Assembly: GCA_024644425.1 (NCBI GenBank)
Contig: JAHELA010000025.1
Span: 1-14,249, forward strand
Source of the DNA: Nitrosomonadaceae bacterium
GTDB taxonomy: Bacteria; Pseudomonadota; Gammaproteobacteria; Burkholderiales; Nitrosomonadaceae
Direction of reading: 5' to 3'
Length of the DNA stretch: 14,249 bases
The notes under the pieces are model-generated. The model was not told the origin of the DNA, did not search any database, and saw only the letters and a list, made by a program, of their open reading frames with translations. Positions 1 to 6,074 of the stretch are shown here, piece after piece; within the stretch, counting starts at the first letter, position 1; each line of letters opens with the position of its first letter. Made by a program: the position numbers and the translations under genes.

Positions 1-158
1 ATAATGATTTCATCTTCCCGTAAACTGCGTACTTCTGAGCAAAAATGCCAATACTCAGCGTAAATGTGGGAAACTTGTGAGGTAAATGATTTTACTGCAC
101 CCATTAATTTTTCCAGACGGAAAGAAGAAAGGGCGCTACCGCCACGGAATCGAAGCAT
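1..158 (-). CDS. purL: Phosphoribosylformylglycinamidine synthase, N-terminal fragment (runs off left edge)
   Basis: Only the first 52 codons are in the window, read leftward from ATG at 156-158. The peptide begins MLRFRGGSALSSFRLEKL and continues with VSHIYAEYWHF. This matches the N-terminal PurS-like region of the large, single-chain PurL of Gram-negative bacteria, where the E. coli protein has the pattern LRGSPALSAFR then HNIYAEYVHF. PurL is a cytosolic amidotransferase of de novo purine synthesis that converts FGAR, glutamine and ATP to FGAM. Upstream of the ATG in this frame there is no other ATG or GTG before the intergenic region, so the start is reasonably fixed, although no clear Shine-Dalgarno is seen. 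The catalytic and glutaminase domains would lie outside the window. The gene is divergent from nnr. I recognised it from the sequence motif alone; the short length is the main limit. Confidence 0.85.
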   Translation of the reverse strand, partial: MLRFRGGSALSSFRLEKLMGAVKSFTSQVSHIYAEYWHFCSEVRSLREDEII

Positions 159-252
159 TAGGTGAAGTGTGGCATTGAATTAAAAAGTATAATTTTACAC
201 GAGATAGGACGCTGCCCACAGTCCTAAAATAATTGCTTGAATAAATTATGAT
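159..252. promoter_or_regulatory. Divergent purL/nnr promoter region with inverted repeat
   Basis: This 94-bp spacer separates two divergent genes. Two overlapping -10-like hexamers are visible: TATAAT at 188-193 on the plus strand (for nnr) and TATACT on the minus strand (plus-strand 186-191, for purL). Neither has a good -35 at 16-18 bp, so both are weak calls. Between the -10s and nnr lies an inverted repeat, TAGGAC at 205-210 and GTCCTA at 221-226 (6-bp arms, 10-bp spacer). It covers the position expected for the purL -35 and could be an operator. nnr has no obvious Shine-Dalgarno; an ATG five bases upstream (248) opens only a two-codon frame. Confidence 0.35.
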
Positions 253-1755
253 ATGAAAAATAAGACTCCTGTTTATCTCACCACTGAGATCCGCAAGATT
301 GAGCAGCTTGCTGCTGCCTTACCTAATGCTTCTACTTTGATGGAAAAAGCTGGATTAGCTGCAGCAAAAATAGTGGTAGAAAAACTTCTGACTAACCAAA
401 GAAATAAAGTATTAGTATTAGCTGGTCCTGGTAATAATGGAGGAGATGCCTTTGTTGTTGCTCGTTATCTACATGAAAGATGTTTCAAAGTCACACTAAT
501 ATTCACAGGAACACGTGACAGATTGTCCAATGATGCGAAATGCTCTTTGGATGCTTGGCTTGCTGAAGGCGGTGAGATACTTTCTGAGATTCCAACTAAA
601 AAAAATTGGAATGTGGTGATAGATGGGTTATTTGGTATCGGCCTTAAACGAAACCTTGAAGGTAAATACTTCGACCTAGTCAATGTTATCAATCGTATGA
701 AATTGCCTGTACTTGCTCTCGATATTCCAAGCGGCTTGGACAGCGACAATGGTCGTGTACTCGGTGTAGCAATATACGCCACTGTAACCGTTACATTCAT
801 TGGCCTAAAGCCTGGTCTTCTAACGCATTATGGTACTGAGTATTGTGGGAAAATTATATTACGCAGTCTTGATGTCAATGCACCTACTTTGGTAAAACCC
901 AATTCATGGATTTTGGATCAAATTTTTGCACAAAAATTATTGCCGCCGCCTCGTCCTGCAAATAACCATAAAGGTATGTTTGGTAGTGTGGGTATTATAG
1001 GAGGTGCAACAGGAATGACTGGAGCTGCATTCCTTGCAGGAACAGCAGCGTTAAAATTAGGATCAGGACGTGTATATCTTGGTTTTGTTGATGAAGAGAA
1101 TACACCTAGTGTTAATCCTATACAATCCGAACTTATGCTGCGTCCTGCCTTTGAATTGTTCAAGATGGATCATCTGAACTGTCTGGTTATTGGTCCAGGT
1201 TTGGGAATGAGCACCAACGCGTATTTCTGGCTTGATTGCGCGCTTAAATCAACACAGCCCTTAGTACTCGATGCTGACGCATTGAACCTTATTTCGATAT
1301 ACCCCAAGCTTGCTAGTACATTGAGCGCCCGGAAAGTAGATACCATAATTACTCCCCATGCTGCAGAAGCAGCACGAATGCAAGAAATCGATACTGTAAC
1401 AGTTCAAAATAACCGTATGGCCACGGTAAAAAAACTGGCAGATCATTTTAAATGTTATGTAGTACTGAAAGGTGCGGGCAGCATTTGTATACTGCCTGAT
1501 GGAAAGCGTTACATAAACACTAGCGGCAATCCAGGCCTGAGTAGCGCCGGAACAGGTGATGTATTATCTGGTATTATTGGTGCGTTACTAGCGCAGGGAT
1601 TGAGTACAAAAAACGCACTGTTACTTGCAGTTTACTTACATGGCGCAGCAGCGGATGAGCTGTTAGATCAGCTTGGTGGTCCAATAGGAATGACGGCGTC
1701 AGAGATCATTGATGCCGCCCGCAGCCTATTAAATCAATGGATTTATAACTCTTAA
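253..1755 (+). CDS. nnr: Bifunctional NAD(P)H-hydrate repair enzyme (epimerase + ADP/ATP-dependent dehydratase)
   Basis: This 500-residue cytosolic enzyme repairs NADH and NADPH damaged by hydration. The N-terminal YjeF_N epimerase domain (about residues 10-215) interconverts R- and S-NAD(P)HX. The C-terminal ribokinase-like dehydratase domain (about 228-495) regenerates NAD(P)H at the cost of a nucleotide. In the epimerase half I see AGPGNNGGDAFVVARYL at 57-73, DGLFGIGL at 124-131 and ALDIPSGLDSDNG at 155-167, with the usual GGDG here GGDA. In the dehydratase half I see GSVGIIGGATGMTGAA (244-259), GPGLG (314-318), DADALN (340-345), ITPHAAEAARM (366-376, where PGE is more usual), LKGAGS (405-410) and the nucleotide-site signature NPGLSSAGTGDVLSG (426-440). 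Length is normal for a full fusion. The weak initiation context leaves the start somewhat open, but the N-terminus fits the family. It may be co-transcribed with the glycosylase gene 29 bp downstream. Confidence 0.95.
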   Translation: MKNKTPVYLTTEIRKIEQLAAALPNASTLMEKAGLAAAKIVVEKLLTNQRNKVLVLAGPGNNGGDAFVVARYLHERCFKVTLIFTGTRDRLSNDAKCSLDAWLAEGGEILSEIPTKKNWNVVIDGLFGIGLKRNLEGKYFDLVNVINRMKLPVLALDIPSGLDSDNGRVLGVAIYATVTVTFIGLKPGLLTHYGTEYCGKIILRSLDVNAPTLVKPNSWILDQIFAQKLLPPPRPANNHKGMFGSVGIIGGATGMTGAAFLAGTAALKLGSGRVYLGFVDEENTPSVNPIQSELMLRPAFELFKMDHLNCLVIGPGLGMSTNAYFWLDCALKSTQPLVLDADALNLISIYPKLASTLSARKVDTIITPHAAEAARMQEIDTVTVQNNRMATVKKLADHFKCYVVLKGAGSICILPDGKRYINTSGNPGLSSAGTGDVLSGIIGALLAQGLSTKNALLLAVYLHGAAADELLDQLGGPIGMTASEIIDAARSLLNQWIYNS

Positions 1756-1784
1756 ATCTAGGACCAACACAGAACGCGATAACC

Positions 1785-2291
1785 ATGCCCCGAATCAATA
1801 GTTTCCCACCAATCGAAGATTCAACAGCGAAAGTACTTATCCTAGGAAGTATGCCAAGCAAAGCGTCCTTGATAGCTGGTCAATACTACGCACATCGACG
1901 TAATTCATTCTGGTCAATCATGGGCGACCTAATATCTGCTCCCCCAACCTTGCCTTATGCATCGAGAGTACAAATATTGAAATACAATGATATAGCTCTT
2001 TGGGATGTTCTCGCCTCTTGCTCTCGTGAAAGTAGCCTAGATTCAGATATAGACAAAGCTTCAGCTTCACCGAACGATATTGGGTTATTTCTTTCCACTC
2101 ATCGAAATATTAGAAATATTTTTTTTAACGGTACAATGGCTGAAAAGTTTTTTTATACGTTTGTACAACACGAGCTCGAATCCAAATTACTACAATATAA
2201 ACGCCTTCCTTCGACGAGCCCTGCCAATGCATCCCTGTCTTATTATCAAAAATTGGATGCATGGAAGGCGATTATACAAACAGCAGTTTAA
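1785..2291 (+). CDS. Mug-like DNA-deoxyinosine (hypoxanthine)/uracil-DNA glycosylase, UDG family 6 type
   Basis: This 168-residue protein of the UDG/Mug superfamily (COG3663 type) probably excises deaminated bases, chiefly hypoxanthine from dA deamination, to start base-excision repair. The active-site block is ILGSMPSKASLIAGQYYAHR (19-38) followed by RNSFW, with Asn40 at the place of the family-6 Asn; the second Arg replaces the usual Pro in the HPRN pattern. Next come IALWDVLASC (70-79), where family 6 is conserved, FFNG (113-116), and the C-terminal loop LPSTSPANASLSYYQK (141-156), which corresponds to the DNA-intercalating motif. It lies 29 bp behind nnr and no good Shine-Dalgarno is visible, so read-through and coupling from nnr are possible. 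Two homopolymer tracts, T8 at 2119-2126 and T7 at 2148-2154, lie inside the gene. The family call is firm. The substrate preference is inferred from family 6 and not shown by the sequence. Confidence 0.85.
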   Translation: MPRINSFPPIEDSTAKVLILGSMPSKASLIAGQYYAHRRNSFWSIMGDLISAPPTLPYASRVQILKYNDIALWDVLASCSRESSLDSDIDKASASPNDIGLFLSTHRNIRNIFFNGTMAEKFFYTFVQHELESKLLQYKRLPSTSPANASLSYYQKLDAWKAIIQTAV

Positions 2292-2362
2292 TAAGTTTGT
2301 AAAGTGATTCCGTAAAGATAACTCACACAATCCAATTTAAAACTTTATTCATAAATTTAGAG

Positions 2363-3487
2363 TTATTTTCTGAAGTGAATAACCGTTCTAATAGACTCTC
2401 CTGAATGCATTAGGTCAAATGCTTTATTTATATCATCTATCCCCATATTGTGAGTAATAAAGGTATCTAGGTTGTATTCTCCATCTAGATAACGCTTTAC
2501 ATAACCAGGAAGCTCAGTACGACCTTTCACTCCACCAAAAGCTGTACCACGCCATACACGTCCTGTTACAAGCTGAAATGGGCGGGTACAAATTTCCTCG
2601 CCGGCACCAGCAACACCAATGATTACCGATTCTCCCCAACCTTTATGGCAGCATTCCAGTGCTGAACGCATCACTTTGACGTTTCCAATACATTCAAAGG
2701 AAAAATCCACACCACCATTAGTCATTTCTACAATTACATCTTGGATTTGCGTATTGTAATCTCTAGGATTTACTACATCGGTTGCGCCAAGTTGGCGTGC
2801 GATTCCAAATTTAACAGGATTGATATCAATCGCGATGATGCGTCTAGCTTTAGCTTGAACCGCACCTAATATTACCGCTAAACCAATGCCGCCAAGTCCA
2901 AAAACTGCTACAGTATCACCTGCCTTCACCTTTGCTGTATTAATAACAGCCCCTATACCTGTCGTAATGGCACAACCAAGCAAACAAACCTTTTCTAAAG
3001 GAGCTTGCTTGCTGATTTTTGCTAAAGAAATTTCAGGTACCACAGTATATTCTGAAAAAGTTGATGTACCCATATAGTGATAAATAGGTTCTCCGTCCTT
3101 AAAAAAACGAGTTGTTCCATCGGGCATAAACCCTTGCCCTTGTGTTGATCTAATTGCCTGACATAAGTTAGTTTTTCCTGACTTACAGAAATCACATTCA
3201 CCACATTCTGGCGTATAAAGTGGTATCACATGATCTCCGGTTGCAACACTGGTGACTTCTTCACCCAAAGCCTCAACAACTCCGCCACCTTCATGACCAA
3301 GGATAGTAGGAAATTTACCTTCTGGATCGCTTCCAGAAAGAGTATATGCGTCAGTATGACATACACCTGTAGCTACGATCCGAACCAATACTTCTCCTTT
3401 CTGCGGCTCCATTAGGTCAACCGTTTCAATACTCAAAGGCTGCCTTGGAGCCCAGGCAACTGCCGCCCGTGTTTTAATAATTCCCAT
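2363..3487 (-). CDS. adhC: S-(hydroxymethyl)glutathione dehydrogenase / class III alcohol dehydrogenase
   Basis: This 374-residue zinc medium-chain dehydrogenase oxidises S-hydroxymethylglutathione, the formaldehyde-glutathione adduct, to S-formylglutathione with NAD+. It also acts as an S-nitrosoglutathione reductase in this family. Catalytic zinc ligands are visible as Cys43 (GVCHTDAYTL), His65 with Glu66 (GHEGGGVVE) and Cys172 (GCAITTGIGAV). The structural zinc lobe is C95-C98-C101-C109 in PECGECDFCKSGKTNLCQ. The Rossmann motif GLGGIGLAVILGA is at 197-209, with Asp221 in AIDINPVKF as the NAD-selecting acid. Length is standard. The ATG at 3485-3487 is preceded by a good Shine-Dalgarno (AGAGGGG, plus-strand complement 3492-3498). 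No esterase (frmB/fghA) or frmR regulator lies beside it, so it is a stand-alone formaldehyde-detoxification gene here. It converges on the glycosylase gene across 71 bp. Confidence 0.96.
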   Translation of the reverse strand: MGIIKTRAAVAWAPRQPLSIETVDLMEPQKGEVLVRIVATGVCHTDAYTLSGSDPEGKFPTILGHEGGGVVEALGEEVTSVATGDHVIPLYTPECGECDFCKSGKTNLCQAIRSTQGQGFMPDGTTRFFKDGEPIYHYMGTSTFSEYTVVPEISLAKISKQAPLEKVCLLGCAITTGIGAVINTAKVKAGDTVAVFGLGGIGLAVILGAVQAKARRIIAIDINPVKFGIARQLGATDVVNPRDYNTQIQDVIVEMTNGGVDFSFECIGNVKVMRSALECCHKGWGESVIIGVAGAGEEICTRPFQLVTGRVWRGTAFGGVKGRTELPGYVKRYLDGEYNLDTFITHNMGIDDINKAFDLMHSGESIRTVIHFRK

Positions 3488-3748
3488 CTAACCCCTCTTA
3501 GTTTTGCTGAGTCTGCATTACTGTCAACACGATACTTTCTTGTTTTTGTTCTCTCTTGTTTTTAATTTATTAATAAATGACAAATATTCAAATCAACTAT
3601 TGTCCTCATGAATTTATGAGTTTAATCAATAAATATCTCATACAACATTATTTACCTCTCTCTGATTCGATAATAGACTAATAAATTCTGAAGAAAAATA
3701 TAACTATATCTACTATAATCAATAGTTACATGTAAATAAGGAAATCAA
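3488..3748. promoter_or_regulatory. AT-rich divergent spacer between adhC and hemJ
   Basis: This 261-bp spacer holds no credible coding frame. It contains a perfect 14-bp AT palindrome at 3565-3578 (ATTTATTAATAAAT) and an inverted repeat CTCAT-N6-ATGAG at 3605-3620, either of which could be an operator. Near hemJ there is a TATAAT at 3714-3719 but no matching -35 at normal spacing, and a Shine-Dalgarno-like TAAGGAAA at 3737-3744, five bases before the hemJ ATG. I could not place an adhC promoter with confidence. TTGACA occurs on the minus strand (plus-strand 3522-3527) but lacks a convincing -10. Confidence 0.3.
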
Positions 3749-4159
3749 ATGCTCTGGGTAAAAGCATTTCACATCATATTCATGGTCACCTGGTTTGCCG
3801 GACTCTTTTATTTGCCAAGATTATTCGTCTATCATGCCATGAGTGATGATTCCCCTAGCATTGAGCGTTTCAAAGTGATGGAACGCAAACTTTTTTATGG
3901 GATTATGACACCTGGAGCAATATTAACCATTGTATTTGGTTTCTGGCTCTGGCTAGGTTTCGGTATATCTGGAGGCTGGCTTCACCCTAAACTTTTACTA
4001 GTTGTTTTGCTGATCGCCTACCATCTCTATTGCGGCAAATTACTTTCTAACTTCAGACAAGACCGAAATCAACACGGTCATATTTTCTATCGCTGGTTTA
4101 ATGAAATTCCAGTGGTACTTCTAATTGCAATAGTAATTTTTGTAGTAGTTAAACCTTAG
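3749..4159 (+). CDS. hemJ: Protoporphyrinogen IX oxidase HemJ
   Basis: This 136-residue, very hydrophobic inner-membrane protein of the HemJ (formerly UPF0093) family is the protoporphyrinogen-oxidising step of heme synthesis in bacteria without HemG or HemY. Four membrane spans are visible: about residues 4-26, 50-71, 80-100 and 118-134. The N-terminal KAFHIIFMVTWFAGLFYLPR holds the conserved His8 thought to be an essential heme ligand, followed by RLFVYHAM. The second conserved stretch is HPKLLLVVLLIAYHLYCG (79-96), with Lys81. The short C-terminus ends VVVKP. Length fits the family (about 140). A Shine-Dalgarno (AAGGA) supports the ATG. It stands alone, convergent with def across only 15 bp, with no other heme gene in the window. 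Confidence 0.93.
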   Translation: MLWVKAFHIIFMVTWFAGLFYLPRLFVYHAMSDDSPSIERFKVMERKLFYGIMTPGAILTIVFGFWLWLGFGISGGWLHPKLLLVVLLIAYHLYCGKLLSNFRQDRNQHGHIFYRWFNEIPVVLLIAIVIFVVVKP

Positions 4160-4174
4160 AAAAATATTTCTTAC

Positions 4175-4708
4175 TTACTCCTCCATAAACGTCTCACCAG
4201 GAAACAACACCTCAGTAAAACCAAACTTACTAAGATTGGTAATTCGCATAGGATAAAGTATTCCTTGCAAGTGGTCACATTCGTGTTGTACCACACGAGA
4301 ATGGAAACCATCTACGCTTCTATCTATAATTTCTCCAAATTGATCAAACCCTTGGTAGCATACTTTAGTAAATCGTGGCACCATGCCACGCATGCCAGGA
4401 ACACTCAAACAACCTTCCCAATCTTCTTTTATACTTTGTGTGAGCGGTTTAAGAATCGGATTTACCAACACAGTGTATGGCACCTCTTCTGCATCAGGAT
4501 AACGCGGATTCTTCTTCACGCCAAATATAACCACTTGTAGACCTACTCCAATTTGCGGTGCAGCTAACCCTGCACCATTCTCAGCCTCCATAGTGTCACG
4601 CATGTCCTGAATTAGGGATTTAAATTCAGGCGTATCAAGTTTTTCTACTTTCTCTGCCACTTGTAACAAGCGTGGATCACCCATTTTTAAAACAGATTTA
4701 ATAGCCAT
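4175..4708 (-). CDS. def: Peptide deformylase
   Basis: This 177-residue metalloenzyme removes the N-formyl group from nascent proteins in the cytosol. All three signature motifs are intact: motif I GAGLAAPQIGV (45-55, Gln52), motif II EGCLSVPG (98-105, Cys100 as metal ligand) and motif III QHECDHLQGILYP (141-153, His142 and His146 as ligands, Glu143 catalytic). It is the last gene of the minus-strand run, and its ATG lies 11 bases inside the end of mtnP, so translational coupling is likely. In many proteobacteria def sits beside fmt. This copy does not, so it may be a second, non-fmt-linked deformylase, although the rest of the genome would be needed to tell. Confidence 0.95.
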   Translation of the reverse strand: MAIKSVLKMGDPRLLQVAEKVEKLDTPEFKSLIQDMRDTMEAENGAGLAAPQIGVGLQVVIFGVKKNPRYPDAEEVPYTVLVNPILKPLTQSIKEDWEGCLSVPGMRGMVPRFTKVCYQGFDQFGEIIDRSVDGFHSRVVQHECDHLQGILYPMRITNLSKFGFTEVLFPGETFMEE

Positions 4709-5444
4709 CGAGTTCTACCACACCTTCTAGTATTGTCCTTACACCAACCATAGCTTTCTCCAATATATCATGTACATCTTCAAGCCGAACAGCATGTGTA
4801 TTCGTGCCACGCCCGGCAGCATAATTAGCTACTACTGCGATAGTCGCATAATGTAAACCTAATTCTTTTGCAAGTGCTGACTCCGGCATGCCGGTCATAC
4901 CGACCATATCAACGCCTTCACGTTCTAACATATTAATTTCAGCAGCAGTTTCTAGACGTGGCCCTTGTGTCGCTGCATAAACTCCTCCATCAATTATTTC
5001 TTGATTCTCTAGCTTTGCTGCCTTCAGAATATATCCACGTGTTATCTCACTATAGGGTTTCGTAAAATCTATGTGTGTAACTGGCTTGTCAGTATTATCA
5101 GAATAAGTAAATTCTCGACCGTAGGTATGATCGACAATTTGATCTGGAATTACAATTTTGCCAGGCGTTAAATCAGCGCGTATGCCACCCACTGATGCTA
5201 CAGATACTACCCGTGTAGGGTTCAATGAATGTATCGCCCAAAGATTGGCACGATAATTCACTAAATGTGGTGGAATGGTATTTCCATAACCGTGACGTGC
5301 CAGAAAAACTATATCCAGTTTTTTAATTCTGCCAAAAGTCAGGGGACTGGACGGCTCGCCATATGGTGTTCTCACTATTTCTCGATGAGATATCTCTAGA
5401 CAAGAAAGTTGAGTCATTCCTGTGCCGCCAATAATTGCAAACAT
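4698..5444 (-). CDS. mtnP: S-methyl-5'-thioinosine phosphorylase (MTAP/PNP family)
   Basis: This 248-residue class II (PNP/MTAP) phosphorylase cleaves a methylthio-nucleoside with phosphate to a purine base and 5-methylthioribose-1-phosphate. The start IIGGTGM (4-10), ARHGYGNTIPPHLVNYRAN (49-67), ASVGGIRADLTPG (83-95), YAATQGPRLETAAEI (156-170) and VGMTGMPESALAKELGL (181-197) are typical of the family. In VVANYAAGRG (204-213), Asn207 stands where MTAPs that use 6-amino purines carry Asp and PNPs that use 6-oxopurines carry Asn. That favours methylthioinosine over methylthioadenosine, as in the Pseudomonas MTIP group. It sits between hpt (35 bp upstream) and def (11-bp overlap). Pairing with hpt would pass released hypoxanthine straight to IMP. 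An MTA deaminase, needed to make methylthioinosine, is not in this window. MTA phosphorylase remains the alternative reading. Confidence 0.85.
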   Translation of the reverse strand: MFAIIGGTGMTQLSCLEISHREIVRTPYGEPSSPLTFGRIKKLDIVFLARHGYGNTIPPHLVNYRANLWAIHSLNPTRVVSVASVGGIRADLTPGKIVIPDQIVDHTYGREFTYSDNTDKPVTHIDFTKPYSEITRGYILKAAKLENQEIIDGGVYAATQGPRLETAAEINMLEREGVDMVGMTGMPESALAKELGLHYATIAVVANYAAGRGTNTHAVRLEDVHDILEKAMVGVRTILEGVVELDGY

Positions 5445-5479
5445 TTTTTCTGATTATCCGGGTAAATGGTTAAAAAATT

Positions 5480-6031
5480 TTAGATTCCGTCCTTAACTGC
5501 GTAAATCGCAGGTAAATTCCTCCATGAACCATATATATCCATACCGAAACCAAAAACAAATCGATCAGGTAGGGTAACGCCAACAAAATCTGCATGTATA
5601 GGTTTAGATTTACGAATCTTCTTATCGGCAAATACAGCACTATAGAATGCTTTCGCCCCATTACTCATAATACGTTCACGAATCGATGCCATGGTAACTC
5701 CTTCATCAAGAATATCATCCAGAACCAAAACTACTCTACCCTTTACATTTGCATGAGGTACTACCTTCCATTCTACCTTGTCCCCTTGGGTTTTATTGTT
5801 GTAGCGGGAGACATGTAAATAATCGAAATTCAGTGGAAACTTCAGCAATGGTAATAGTTGGCCAGTAAAAACTACTGCCCCTCCCATCACACTTAGCACT
5901 AATGGATATTTATCTGAAAGCGTTATTGTAATTTCTGCGGCCATTCGATTAACGGTTTCTAACACAACCGTAGCTGAGTAAATTTGTTCTGCGGTATTAA
6001 GTATTTGATTTGCTTCTTTAGATGAAAGCAT
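5480..6031 (-). CDS. hpt: Hypoxanthine(-guanine) phosphoribosyltransferase
   Basis: This 183-residue type I phosphoribosyltransferase joins hypoxanthine (or guanine) to PRPP to give IMP (or GMP) in cytosolic purine salvage. The PRPP-binding signature VVLVLDDILDEGVTM is at 100-114, with the paired Asp residues. The N-terminal substrate block is PLVLSVMGGAVVFTGQLL (43-60), the flexible-loop region is DYLHVSRYNNKTQGD (70-84), and the purine-binding region is DFVGVTLPDRFVFGFGMD (148-165). Length is normal for bacterial Hpt. No Shine-Dalgarno is visible before the ATG; the 43-bp gap to ligA upstream suggests read-through from the cell-division/ligase operon. Next downstream is mtnP, whose product likely releases hypoxanthine, the substrate of this enzyme. 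Confidence 0.92.
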   Translation of the reverse strand: MLSSKEANQILNTAEQIYSATVVLETVNRMAAEITITLSDKYPLVLSVMGGAVVFTGQLLPLLKFPLNFDYLHVSRYNNKTQGDKVEWKVVPHANVKGRVVLVLDDILDEGVTMASIRERIMSNGAKAFYSAVFADKKIRKSKPIHADFVGVTLPDRFVFGFGMDIYGSWRNLPAIYAVKDGI

Positions 6032-6074
6032 ATGAATATAATGTATTTTGATAAACTAAAAACAACAGACCCTG

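Noticed and set aside
465..800. 111-codon minus-strand frame opposite nnr
   Set aside because: nnr motifs are continuous through this stretch, and the antisense product is low-complexity Ser/Thr/Leu with no start context.
2080..2307. Overlapping 75-codon plus-strand frame in the glycosylase gene
   Set aside because: It is an out-of-frame shadow rich in Phe from the T tracts; the glycosylase frame carries all the family motifs.
2318..2366. ATAACTC/GAGTTAT inverted repeat between the glycosylase and adhC genes
   Set aside because: Seven-base arms with a 35-base loop and no U tract; likely chance.
4157..4170. Short AGAAA/TTTCT inverted repeat between hemJ and def as a bidirectional terminator
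   Set aside because: The stem is five A/T-rich pairs and would be unstable; not enough to call a terminator.
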